This document shows, one piece after another, positions 50,390-63,215 of a stretch of 64,000 nt of DNA. The notes beneath the pieces were generated by a model. It saw only the letters and a list, made by a program, of their open reading frames with translations. It was not told the DNA's origin and searched no databases. The position numbers and the translations under genes were made by a program. Position 1 is the stretch's first letter; the number at the start of each line of letters is the position of its first letter. This DNA comes from Mastigias papua (lineage: Eukaryota; Cnidaria; Scyphozoa; Rhizostomeae; Mastigiidae), in the NCBI GenBank assembly GCA_964019165.1, contig OZ025269.1, positions 8,667,191 through 8,731,190 on the forward strand. Direction: 5' to 3'.

Positions 50390-51955
50390 TAAGCATGTGT
50401 CTACAGTCAATCTAGCATTTATCATATCATATCACCATCAGATCTGTAGTCATTGCTGTATTGTCAGACTTTGCACACATACGTATTTTAGGCCCATCAA
50501 AAGTACTGATAATATATGTATATACTGCTGTATGATTGAAATTGATTGGATGTACGTCATTGTCATGCATTAAACGTCTTTTACATGTATGGTTGCACCG
50601 ATGCCAGTAGTTTCGCTAATGTTTCCACCTCAAATAAGCCTTAGTCTTTGTTTTTACACTATATACAGCTTTAATGTGCTTTACATGTAGCAACACTGAC
50701 AATACTATGCAATTCCTACAATCACTATAAGTACGTAAGTCATAGCTCCTAAACATAATCTAAGCATGTTTCTACAGTTAATCTAGCATTTATCATATCA
50801 TATCACCATCAGATCTGTAGTCATTGCTGTATTGTAAGACTTTGCACACATACGTATTTTAGACCCATCACAAGCAATAACAATATGTGTATATATTGCT
50901 GTGTGTTTGAACATGAGTGGATGTACGTCATTTTCATGCATTAAACGTCTTTTACATGTATGGTTCCACCGATGCCAGTAGTTTAGCTAATGGTTCCTAC
51001 TCAAATTAGCCTTAGTCTTTGTTTTTACACTATATACAGCTTTAATGTGCTTTACATGTAGCAAAACTGACAATACTATGCAAGGCCTACAATCACTATA
51101 AGTACGTAAGTCATAGCTCCAAAACATAATCTAAGCATGTTTCTACAGTCAATCTAGCATTTATCATATCATATCACTATCAGATCTGTAGTCATTGCTG
51201 TATTGTAAGACTTTGCAAACATATGTATTATAAGCCCATCACAAGTACTAACAATATGTGTATATACTGCGGTGTGATTCAAAATGAGTTGATGTACGTC
51301 ATTTTCATGCATTAAACGTCTTTTACATGTATGGTTGCACCGATGCCAGTAGGTTCGCTAATGTGTCCACATCAAATTAGCCTTAGTCTTTGTTTTTACA
51401 CTATATACAGCTTTAATGTGCTTTACATGTAGCAAAACTGACAATACTATGCAAGGCCTAAAATCACTATAAGTACGTGAGTCATAGCTCCAAAACATAA
51501 TCTAAGCATGTGTCTACAGTCAATCTAGCATTTATCATATCATATCACCATCAGATCTGTAGTCATTGCTGTATTGTCAGACTTTGCACACATACGTATT
51601 TTAGGCCCATCAAAAGTACTGATAATATATGTATATACTGCAGTATGATTGAAATTGATTGGATGTACGTCATTGTCATGCATTAAACGTCTTTTACATG
51701 TATGGTTGCACCGATGCCAGTAGTTTCGCTAATGTTTCCACCTCAAATAAGCCTTAGTCTTTGTTTTTACACTATATACAGCTTTAATGTGCTTTACATG
51801 TAGCAACACTGACAATACTATGCAATTCCTACAATCACTATAAGTACGTAAGTCATAGCTCCTAAACATAATCTAAGCATGTTTCTACAGTTAATCTAGC
51901 ATTTATCATATCATATCACCATCAGATCTGTAGTCATTGCTGTATTGTAAGACTT
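50390..51955 (+). repeat. 3-monomer duplication (offset about 1113 bp)
   Basis: The stretch 50390-50850 recurs at 51503-51955. Both show AGCATGTGTCTACAG, CACCTCAAATAAGCC, CAACACTGACAATAC, the rare ATGCAATTCCTAC (near 50708 and 51821) and CTACAGTTAATCTAGC. The copy at 50815-51490, related to 48960-49640 at five monomers, lies between them, so the two events overlap. Confidence 0.72.
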
Positions 51956-52755
51956 TGCAAACATATGTATTATAAGCCCATCACAAGTACTGACAATATG
52001 TGTATATACTGCGGTGTGATTCAACATGAGTTGATCTACGTCATTTTCATGCATTAAACGTCTTTTACATGTATGGTTGCACCGATGCCAGTAGGTTCGC
52101 TAATGTGTCCACATCAAATTAGCCTTAGTCTTTGTTTTTAAACTATATACAGCTTTAAAGTGCTTTACATGTAGCAAACCTGACAATACTATGCAAGGCC
52201 TACAATCACTATAAGTAAGTAAGTCATAGCTCCAAAACATAATCTAAGCATTTTTCTTCAGTCAATCTAGCATTTATCATATCATATCACTATCAGATCT
52301 GTAGTCATTGCTGTATTGTAAGACTTTGCACACATACGTATTTTAGGCCCATCACAAGCAATGACAATATGTGTATATACCGCTGTGTGAGTCAACATGA
52401 GTGGATGTACGTCAATTTCATGCATTAAACGTCTTTTACATGTATGGTTGCACCGATGCCAGTAGCTTCGCTAATGGTTCCTACTCAAAGTAGCCTTAGT
52501 CTTCGTTTTTAAACTATATACAGCTTTAAAGTGCTTTACATGTAGCAAACCTGACAATACTATGCAAGGCCTACAATCACTATAAGTACGTGAGTCATAG
52601 CTCCAAAACATAATCTAAGCATTTTTCTACAATCAATCTAGCATTTATCATATCATATCACTATCAGATCTGTAGTCATTGCTGTATTGTCAGACTTTGC
52701 AAACATACGTATTTTAGGCCCATCACAAGTACTGATAATATATGTATATACTGCT
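51835..52755 (+). repeat. 27-monomer long-range duplication, copy 1
   Basis: This recurs at 61853-62770 at an offset of about 10018 bp. Shared rare features are CTACAGTTAATCTAGC, AACATATGTATTATAAGCCC, GTTTTTAAACTATATAC with CAGTAGGTTCGC, and AAGCATTTTTCT. The match ends near 52755, where this copy reads TACTGCTGTATG and the other reads TACTGAAGTATG. Confidence 0.75.
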
Positions 52756-53939
52756 GTATGATTGATATTGAGTGGATGTACGTCATTGTCATGCATTAAA
52801 CGTCTTTTGCATGTATGGTTGCACAGATGCCAGTAGTTTCGCTAATGGCTCCTTCTCAAATTAGCTTTAGTCTCTGTTTTTTCACTATATACAGCGTTGT
52901 AGTGCTTTACATGTAGTAAAATTGACAATACTGTGCAAGGCCTACAATCACTATAAGTACGTGAGTCATAGCTCCAAAACATAATCTAAGCATGTTTCTA
53001 CAGTCAATCTAGCATTTATCATATCATATCACCATCAGATCTGTAGTCATTGCTGTATTGTCAGACTTTGCACACATACGTATTTTAGGCCCATCAAAAG
53101 TACTGATAATATATGTATATACTGCAGTATGATTGAAATTGATTGGATGTACGTCATTGTCATGCATTAAACGTCTTTTACATGTATGGTTGCACAGATG
53201 CCAGTAGTTTCGCTAATGGTTCCTTCTCAAATTAGCCTTAGTCTCTGTTTCTACACTATATACAGCGTTATAGTGCTTTACATGTAGTAAAACTGACAAT
53301 ACTGTGCAAGGCCTACAATCACTAAAAGTACGTGAGTCATAGCTCCAAAACATAATCTAAGCATGTTTCTACAGTCAATCTAGCATTTATCATATCATAA
53401 CACCATCAGGTCTGTAGTCATTGCTGTATTGTCAGACTTTGCACACATACGTATTTTAGGCCCATCAAAAGTACTGATAATATATGTATATACTGCAGTA
53501 TGATTGAAATTGATTGGATGTACGTCATTGTCATGCATTAAACGTCTTTTACATGTATGGTTGCACCGATGCCAGTAGTTTCGCTAATGTTTCCACCTCA
53601 AATAAGCCTTAGTCTTTGTTTCTACACTATATACAGCTTTAATGTGCTTTACATGTAGCAAAACTGACAATACTATGCAAGGCCTACAATCACTATAAGT
53701 ACGTAAGTCATAGCTCCAAAACATAATCTAAGCATGTTTCTACAGTCAATCTAGCATTTCTCATATCATATCACTATCAGATCTGTAGTCATTGCTGTAT
53801 TGTAAGACTTTGCACACATACGTATTTTAGGCCCATCACAAGCAATGACAATATGTGTATATACCGCTGTGTGATTCAACATGAGTGGATGTACGTCATT
53901 GTCATGCATTAAACGTCTTTTACATGTATGGTTACACCG

Positions 53940-54724
53940 ATGCCAGTAGTTTCGCTAATGTTTCCACCTAAAATTAGCCTTAGTCTTTGTTTTTACACTA
54001 TATACAGCTTTAAAGTGCTTTACATGTAGCAATGCTGACAATACTGTGCAAGGCCTACAATCACTATAAGTACGTGAGTCATAGCTGCAAAACATAATCT
54101 AAGCATGGTTTTACAATCAATCTAGCATTTATCATATCATATCACTATCAGATTTGTAGTCATTGCTGTATTGTAAGACTTTGCACACATACGTCTTTTA
54201 GGCCCATCACAAGCAATGACAATATGTGTATATACCGCTGTGTGATTGAACATGAGTGGATGTACGTCATTTTCATGCATTAAACGTCTTGTACATGTAT
54301 GTTTGCACCGATGCCAGTAGTTTCGCTAATGGGTCCTACTCAACGTAGCCTTAGTCTTCGTATTAAAACTATATACAGCTTTAAGGTGCTTTACATGTAG
54401 CAAAACTAACAATACTATGCAAGGCCTACAGTCACTATAAGTACGTGAGTCATAGCTGCAAAACATAATCTAAGCATGTTTCTACAATGAATCTAGCATT
54501 TATCATATCATATCACTATCAGATCTGTAGTCATTGCTGTATTGTAAGACTTTGCAAACATACGTATTTTAGGCCCATCACAAGTACTGATAATATATGT
54601 ATATACTGCTGTATGATTGATATTGAGTGGATGTACGTCATTTTCATGCATTAAACGTCTTTTTCATGTATGGTTGCACCGATGCCAGTAGTTTCGCTAA
54701 TGGTTCCTTCTCAAATTAGCCTTA
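53940..54724 (+). repeat. 25-monomer long-range duplication, copy 1
   Basis: This recurs at 63216-64000 at an offset of 9276 bp. Shared rare features are CCACCTAAAATTAGCC, GCATGGTTTTACAATC, TACGTCTTTTAGGCCC, GTATTAAAACTATATAC, CTTTAAGGTGC and TCTACAATGAATCTAGC. Confidence 0.78.
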
Positions 54725-55625
54725 GTCTCTGTTTTTACACTATATACAGCGTTGTAGTGCTTTACATGTAGTAAAACTGACAATACTGTGCAAGGCCTAC
54801 AATCACTATAAGTACGTGAGTCAAAGCTTCAAAACATAATCTAAGCATGTTTCTACAGTCAATCTAGCATTTATCATATCATATCACCATCAGATCTGTA
54901 GTCATTGCTGTATTGTCAGACTTTGCACACATACGTATTTTAGGCCCATCAAAAGTACTGATAATATATGTATATACTGAAGTATGATTAAAATTGATTG
55001 GATGTACGTCATTGTCATGCATTAAACGTCTTTTACATGTATGGTTGCACCGATGCCAGTAGTTTCGCTAATGGTTTCTTCTCAAATTAGCCTTAGTCTC
55101 TGTTTTTACACTATATACAGTGTTATAGTGCTTTACATGTAGTAAAACTGACAATACTGTGCAAGGCCTACAATCACTATAAGTACGTGAGTCATAGCTC
55201 CAAAACATAATCTAAGCATGTTTCTACAGTCAATCTAGCATTTATCATATCATATCACCATCAGATCTGTAGTCATTGCTGTATTGTAAGACTTTGCACA
55301 CATACATATTTAAGGCCCATCACAAGCAATAACAATATGTGTATATACTGCTGTATGATTGATATTGAGTGGATATACGTCATTGTCATGCATTAAACGT
55401 CTTTTACATGTATGGCTACACCGATGCCAGTAGTTTCGCTAATGGTTCCTTCTCAAATTAGCCTTAGTCTCTGTTGTTACACTATATACAGCGTTATAGT
55501 GCTTTACATGTAGTAAAACTGACAATACTATGCAAGGCCTACAATCACTATAAGTACGTAAGTCATAGCTCCAAAACATAATCTAAGCATGTTTCTACAG
55601 TCAATCTAGCATTTATCATATCATA

Positions 55626-57060
55626 TCACTATCAGATCTGTAGTCATTGCTGTATTGTAAGACTTTGCACACATACGTATTTTAGGCCCATCACAAGCAA
55701 TGACAATATGTGTATATACCGCTGTGTGATTCAACATGAGTGGATGTACGTCATTTTCATGCATTAAACGTCTTTTACATGTATGGTTGCACCGATGCCA
55801 GTAGTTTCGCTAATGGTTCCTACTCAAAGTAGCCTTAGTCTTCGTTTTTAAACTATATACAGCTTTAAAGTGCTTTACATGTAGCAAACCTGACAATACT
55901 ATGCAAGGCCTACAATCACTATAAGTACGTGAGTCATAGCTGCAAAACATAATCTAAGCATGTTTCTACAATCAATCTAGCATTTATCATATCATATCAC
56001 TATCAGATCTGTAGTCATTGCTGTATTGTCAGACTTTGCAAACATACGTATTTTAGGCCCATCACAAGTACTGACAATATGTGTATATACTGCTGTATGA
56101 TTGATATTGAGTGGATGTACGTCATTGTCATGCATTTAACGTCTTTTACATGTATGGTTAAACCGATGCCAGTAGTTTCGCTAATGTTTCCACCTAAAAT
56201 TAGCCTTAGTCTTTGTTTTTACACTATATACAGCTTTAATGTGCTTTACATGTAGCAAAACTGACAATACTATGCAAGGCCTACAATCACTATAAGTACG
56301 TGAGTCATAGCTCCAAAACATAATCTAAGCATGTTTCTACAGTCAATCTAGCATTTATCATATCATATCACCATCAGATCTGTAGTCATTGCTGTATTGT
56401 AAGACTTTGCACACATACGTATTTTAGGCCCATCACAAGCAATGACAATATGTGTATATACCGCTGTGTGATTCAACATGAGTGGATGTACGTCATTTTC
56501 ATGCATTAAACGTCTTTTACATGTATGGTTGCACCGATGCCAGTAGTTTCGCTAATGGTTCCTACTCAAAGTAGCCTTAGTCTTCGTTTTTAAACTATAT
56601 ACAGCTTCAAAGTGCTTTACATGTAGCAAACCTGACAATACTATGCAAGGCCTACAATCACTATAAGTACGTGAGTCATAGCTGCAAAACATAATCTACG
56701 CATGTTTCTACAATCAATCTAGCATTTATCATATCATATCACTATCAGATCTGTAGTCATTGCTGTATTGTCAGACTTTGCAAACATACGTATTTTAGGC
56801 CCATCACAAGTACTGACAATATGTGTATATACTGCTGTATGATTGATATTGAGTGGATGTACGTCATTGTCATGCATTTAACGTCTTTTACATGTATGGT
56901 TAAACCGATGCCAGTAGTTTCGCTAATGTTTCCACCTAAAATTAGCCTTAGTCTTTGTTTTTACACTATATACAGCTTTAATGTGCTTTACATGTAGCAA
57001 AACTGACAATACTATGCAAGGCCTACAATCACTATAAATACGTGAGTCATAGCTGCAAAA
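55626..57060 (+). repeat. Tandem 2-monomer HOR, two copies of about 742 bp
   Basis: Monomers 55625 and 55996 recur as 56367 and 56738. The first type has ACCGCTGTGTGATTCAAC with GTAGCCTTAGTCTTCG and TTTTTAAACTATATAC; the second has GATATTGAGTGG, TGCATTTAACGTC and ATGGTTAAACCGATG. The copies are nearly identical (AGCTTTAAAG versus AGCTTCAAAG is one difference). The pattern recurs a third time from about 59130. Confidence 0.83.
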
Positions 57061-60000
57061 CATAATCTACGCATGGTTTTACAATCAATCTAGCATTTAT
57101 CATATCATATCACTATCAGATTTGTAGTCATTGCTGTATTGTAAGACTTTGCACACATACGTATTTTAGGCCCATCACAAGCAATGACAATATGTGTATA
57201 TACCGCTGTGTGATTGAACATGAGTGGATGTACGTCATTTTCATGCATTAAACGTCTTGTACATGTATGTTTGCACCGATGCCATTAGTTTCGCTAATGG
57301 GTCCTACTCAAAGTAGCCTTAGTCTTCGTATTTAAACTATATACAGCTTTAAGGTGCTTTACATGTAGCAAAACTAACAATACTATGCAAGGCCTACAGT
57401 CACTATAAGTACGTGAGTCATAGCTCCTAAACATAATCTAAGCATGTTTCTACAATCAATTTGGCATTTATCATATCATATCACTATCAGATCTGTAGTC
57501 ATTGCTGTATTGTCAGACTTTGCAAACATACATATTTTAGGCCCATCACAAGTACTGATAATATATGTATATACTGCTGTATGATTGATATTGAGTGGAT
57601 GTACGTCATTGTCATGCATTAAACGTCTTTTACATGTATGGTTGCACCGATGCCAGTAGTTTCGCTAATGGTTCCTTCTCAAATTAGCCTTAGTCTCTGT
57701 TTTTACACTATATACAGCGTTGTAGTGCTTTACTTGTAGTAAAACTGACAATACTGTGCAAGGCCTACAATCACTATAAGTACGTGAGTCATAGCTTCAA
57801 AACATAATCTAAGCATGTTTCTACAGTCAGTCTAGCATTTATCATATCATATCACCATCATATCTGTAGTCATTGCTGTATTGTCAGACTTTGCACACAT
57901 ACGTATTTTAGGCCCATCAAAAGTACTGATAATATATGTATATACTGAAGTATGATTAAAATTGATTGGATGTACGTCATTGTCATCCATTAAACGTCTT
58001 TTACATGTATGTTTGCACCGATGCCAGTAGTTTCGCTAATGGTTCCTTCTCAAATTAGCCTTAGTCTCTGTTTTTACACTAAATACAGCGTTATAGTGCT
58101 TTACATGTAGTAAAACTGACAATACTGTGCAAGGCCCACAATCACTATAAGTACGTGAGTCATAGCTCCAAAACATAATCTAAGCATGTTTCTACAGTCA
58201 ATCTAGCATTTATCATATCATATCACCATCAGATCTGTAGTCATTGCTGTATTGTAAGACTTTGCACACATACATATTTTAGGCCCATCACAAGCAATAA
58301 CAATATGTGTATATACTGCTGTATGGTTGATATTGAGTGGATGTACGTCATTGTCATGCATTAAACGTCTTGTACATGCATGGTTACACCGATGCCAGTA
58401 GTTTCGCTAATGTGTCCACATCAAATTAGCCTTTGTCTTCGTTTTTACACTATATACAGCGTTATAGTGCTTTACATGTAGTAAAACTGACAATACTGTG
58501 CAAGGCCTACAATCACTATAAGTACGTGAGTAATAGCTCCAAAACATAATCTAAGCATGTTTCCACAGTCAATCTAGCATTTATCATATCATATCACCAT
58601 CAGATCTGTAGTCATTGCTGTATTGTCAGACTTTGCAAACATAGGTATTTTAGGCCCATCACAAGTACTGACAATATGTGTATATACCGCTGTGTGATTG
58701 AATATGAGTGGATGTACGTCATTTTCATGCATAAAAACGTCTTTTACATGTATGGTTGCACCGATGCCAGTAGTTTCGCTAATGGTTCCTTCTCAAATTA
58801 GCCTTAGTCTCTGTTTTTACACTATATACAGCGTTATAGTGCTTTACATGTAGTAAAACTGACAATACTATGCAAGGCCTACAATCACTATAAGTACGTG
58901 AGTCATAGCTCCAAAACATAATCTAAGCATGTTTCTACAGTCAATCTAGCATTTATCATATCATATCACCATCAGATCTGTAGTCATTGCTGTATTGTAA
59001 GACTTTGCACACATACATATTTTAGGCCCATCACAAGCAATAACAATATGTGTATATACTGCTGTATGGTTGATATTGAGTGGATGTACGTCATTGTCAT
59101 GCATTAAACGTCTTCTACATGCATGGTTACACCGATGCCAGTAGTTTCGCTAATGGTTCCTACTCAAAGTAGCCTTAGTCTTCGTTTTTAAACTATATAC
59201 AGCTTTAAAGTGCTTTACATGTAGCAAACCTGACAATACTATGCAAGGCCTACAATCACTATAAGTACGTGAGTCATAGCTGCAAAACATAATCTAAGCA
59301 TGTTTCTACAATCAATCTAGCATTTATCATATCATATCACTATCAGATCTGTAGTCATTGCTGTATTGTCAGACTTTGCAAACATACGTATTTTAGGCCC
59401 ATCACAAGTACTGACAATATGTGTATATACTGCTGTATGATTGATATTGAGTGGATGTACGTCATTGTCATGCATTTAACGTCTTTTACATGTATGGTTA
59501 AACCGATGCCGGTAGTTTTGCTAATGTTTCCACCTCAAATTAGCCTTAGTCTTTGTTTTTACACTATATACAGCTTTAATGTGCTTTACATGTAGCAAAA
59601 CTGACAATACTATGCAAGGCCTACAATCACTATAAGTACGTGAGTCATAGCTGCAAAACATAATCTAAGCATTGTTTTACAATCAATCTAGGATTTATCA
59701 TATCATATCACTATCAGATTTGTAGTCATTGCTGTATTGTAAGACTTTGCACACATACGTATTTTAGGCCCATCACAAGCAATGACAATATGTGTATATA
59801 CCGCTGTGTGATTGAACATGAGTGGATGTACGTCATTTTCATGCATTTAACGTCTTGTACATGTATGTTTGCACCGATGCCAGTAGTTTCGCTAATGGGT
59901 CCTACTCAAAGTAGCCTTAGTCTTCGTATTTAAACTAGATACAGCTTTAAGGTGCTTTACATGTAGCAAAACTAACAATACTATGCAAGGCCTACAGTCA

Positions 60001-61333
60001 CTATAAGTACGTGAGTCATAGCTCCTAAACATAATCTAAGCATGTTTCTACAATCAATTTAGCATTTATCATATCATATCACTATCAGATCTGTAGTCAT
60101 TGCTGTATTGTCAGACTTTGCAAACATACATATTTTAGGCCCATCACAAGTACTGATAATATATGTATATACTGCTGTATGATTGATATTGAGTGGATGT
60201 ACGTCATTGTCATGCATTAAACGTCTTTTACATGTATGGTTGCACCGATGCCAGTAGTTTCGCTAATGGTTCCTTCTCAAATTGGCCTTAGTCTCTGTTT
60301 TTACACTATATACAGCGTTGTAGTGCTTTACTTGTAGTAAAACTGACAATACTGTGCAAGGCCTACAATCACTATAAGTACGTGAGTCATAGCTTCAAAA
60401 CATAATCTAAGCATGTTTCTACAGTCAGTCTAGCATTTATCATATCATATCACCATCATATCTGTAGTCATTGCTGTATTGTCAGACTTTGCACACATAC
60501 GTATTTTAGGCCCATCAAAAGTACTGATAATATATGTATATACTGCAGTATGATTGAAATTGATTGGATGTACGTCATTGTCATGCATTAAACGTCTTTT
60601 ACATGTATGGTTGCACCGATGCCAGTAGTTTTGCTAATGGTTCCTTCTCAAATTAGCCTTAGTCTCTGTTTTTACACTATATACAGCGTTATAGTGCTTT
60701 ACATGTAGTAAAACTGACAATACTATGCAAGGCCTACAACCACTATAAGTACGTGAGTCATAGCTCCAAAACATAATCTAAGCATGTTTCTACAGTCAAT
60801 CTAGCATTTATCATAGCATATCACCATCAGATCTGTAGTCATTGCTGTATTGTAAGACTTTGCACACATACATATTTTAGGCCCATCACAAGCAATAACA
60901 ATATGTGTATATACTGCTGTATGATTGATATTGAGTGGATGTACGTCATTGTCATGCATTAAACGTCTTTTACATGCATGGTTACACCGATGCCAGTAGT
61001 TTCGCTAATGTGTCCACATCAAATTAGCCTTTGTCTTCGTTTTTACACTATATACAGCGTTATAGTGCTTTACATGTAGTAAAACTGACAATACTGTGCA
61101 AGGCCTACAATCACTATAAGTACGTGAGTAATAGCTCCAAAACATAATCTAAGCATGTTTCCACAGTCAATCTAGCATTTATCATATCATATCACCATCA
61201 GATCTGTAGTCATTGCTGTATTGTAAGACTTTGCAAACATACGTATTTTAGGCCCATCACAAGTACTGACAATATGTGTATATACCGCTGTGTGATTGAA
61301 TATGAGTGGATGTACGTCATTTTCATGCATTAA
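56535..61333 (+). repeat. Tandem 7-monomer HOR, copies of about 2598 bp
   Basis: The segment 56535-58735 matches 59133-61333 in order. Shared rare features are TGCATTTAACG with GGTTAAACCGATG, GCATGGTTTTACAATC (GCATTGTTTT in the second copy), GTATGTTTGCACC with GGGTCCTACTC, CAACATACATATTTTAGG types, TTACTTGTAGTAAAAC, ACAGTCAGTCTAGC with CACCATCATATCTG, and ATGCATGGTTACACC with CCTTTGTCTTCG. Copy 2 begins directly where copy 1's unit ends. The match stops near 58735, where copy 1 has ATGCATAAAAACG, a 1-bp insertion making a 372-bp monomer. Confidence 0.85.
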
Positions 61334-61852
61334 ACGTCTTGTACATGTATGTTTGCACCGATGCCAGTAGTTTCACTAATGGGTCCTACTCAAAGTAGCC
61401 TTAGTCTTCGTATTTAAACTATATACAGCTTTAAGGTGCTTTACATGTAGCAAAACTAACAATACTATGCAAGGCCTACAGTCACTATAAGTACGTGAGT
61501 CATAGCTCCTAAACATAATCTAAGCATATTTCTACAGTCAATCTACCATTTATCATATCATATCACCATCAGATCTGTAGTCATTGCTGTATTGTCAGAC
61601 TTTGCACACATACGTATTTTAGGCCCATCAAAAGTACTGATAATATATGTATATACTGCAGTATGATTGACATTGATTGGATGTACGTCATTGTCATGCA
61701 TTAAACGTCTTTTACATGTATGGTTGCACCGATGCCAGTAGTTTCGCTAATGGTTCCTTCTCAAATTAGCCTTAGTCTCTGTTTTTACACTATATACAGC
61801 GTTATAGTGCTTTACATGTAGTAAAACTGACAATACTATGCAAGGCCTACAA

Positions 61853-62770
61853 TCACTATAAGTACGTAAGTCATAGCTCCTAAACATAATCTAAGCATGT
61901 TTCTACAGTTAATCTAGCATTTATCATATCATATCACCATCAGATCTGTAGTCATTGCTGTATTGTAAGACTTTGCAAACATATGTATTATAAGCCCATC
62001 ACAAGTACTGACAATATGTGTATATACTGCGGTGTGATTCAACATGAGTTGATGTACGTCATTTTCATGCATTAAACGTCTTTTACATGTATGGTTGCAC
62101 CGATGCCAGTAGGTTCGCTAATGTGTCCACATCAAATTAGCCTTAGTCTTTGTTTTTAAACTATATACAGCTTTAAAGTGCTTTACATGTAGCAAACCTG
62201 ACAATACTATGCAAGGCCTACAATCACTATAAGTACGTAAGTCATAGCTCCAAAACATAATTTAAGCATTTTTCTACAGTCAATCTAGCATTTATCATAT
62301 CATATCACTATCAGATCTGTAGTCATTGCTGTATTGTAAGACTTTGCACACATACGTATTTTAGGCCCATCACAAGCAATGACAATATGTGTATATACCG
62401 CTCTGTGATTCAACATGAATGGATGTACGTCATTTTCATGCATTAAACGTCTTTTACATGTATGGTTGCACCGATGCCAGTAGTTTCGCTAATGGTTCCT
62501 ACTCAAAGTAGCCTTAGTCTTCGTTTTTAAACTATATACAGCTTTAAAGTGCTTTACATGTAGCAAACCTGACAATACTATGCAAGGCCTACAATCACTA
62601 TAAGTACGTGAGTCATAGCTCCAAAACATAATCTAAGCATGTTTCTACAATCAATCTAGCATTTATCATATCATATCACTATCAGATCTGTAGTCATTGC
62701 TGTATTGTCAGACTTTGCAAACATACGTATTTTAGGCCCATCACAAGTACTGATAATATATGTATATACT
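61853..62770 (+). repeat. 27-monomer long-range duplication, copy 2
   Basis: Second copy of 51835-52755, with scattered single-base differences (ACCGCTCTGTG and CATGAATGG here versus ACCGCTGTGTG and CATGAGTGG there). Confidence 0.75.
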
Positions 62771-63215
62771 GAAGTATGATTAAAATTGATTGGATGTACG
62801 TTATTGTCATGCATTAAACGTCTTTTACATGTATGGTTGCACCGATTCCAGTAGTTTCGCTAATGGTTTCTTCTCAAATTAGCCTTAGTCTCTGTTTTTA
62901 CACTATATACAGCGTTATAGTGCTTTACATGTAATAAAACTGACAATACTGTGCAAGGCCTACAATCACTATAAGTACGTAAGTCATAGCTGCAAAACAT
63001 AATCTAAGCAAGTTTCTACAATCAATCTAGCATTTATCATATCATATCACTATTAGATCTGTAGTCATTGCTGTATTGTCAGACTTTGCAAACATACGTA
63101 TTTTAGGCCCATCACAAGTACTGACAATATGTGTATATACTGCTGTATGATTGATATTGAGTGGATGTACGTCATTGTCATGCATTAAACGTCTTTTACA
63201 TGTATGGTTACACCG

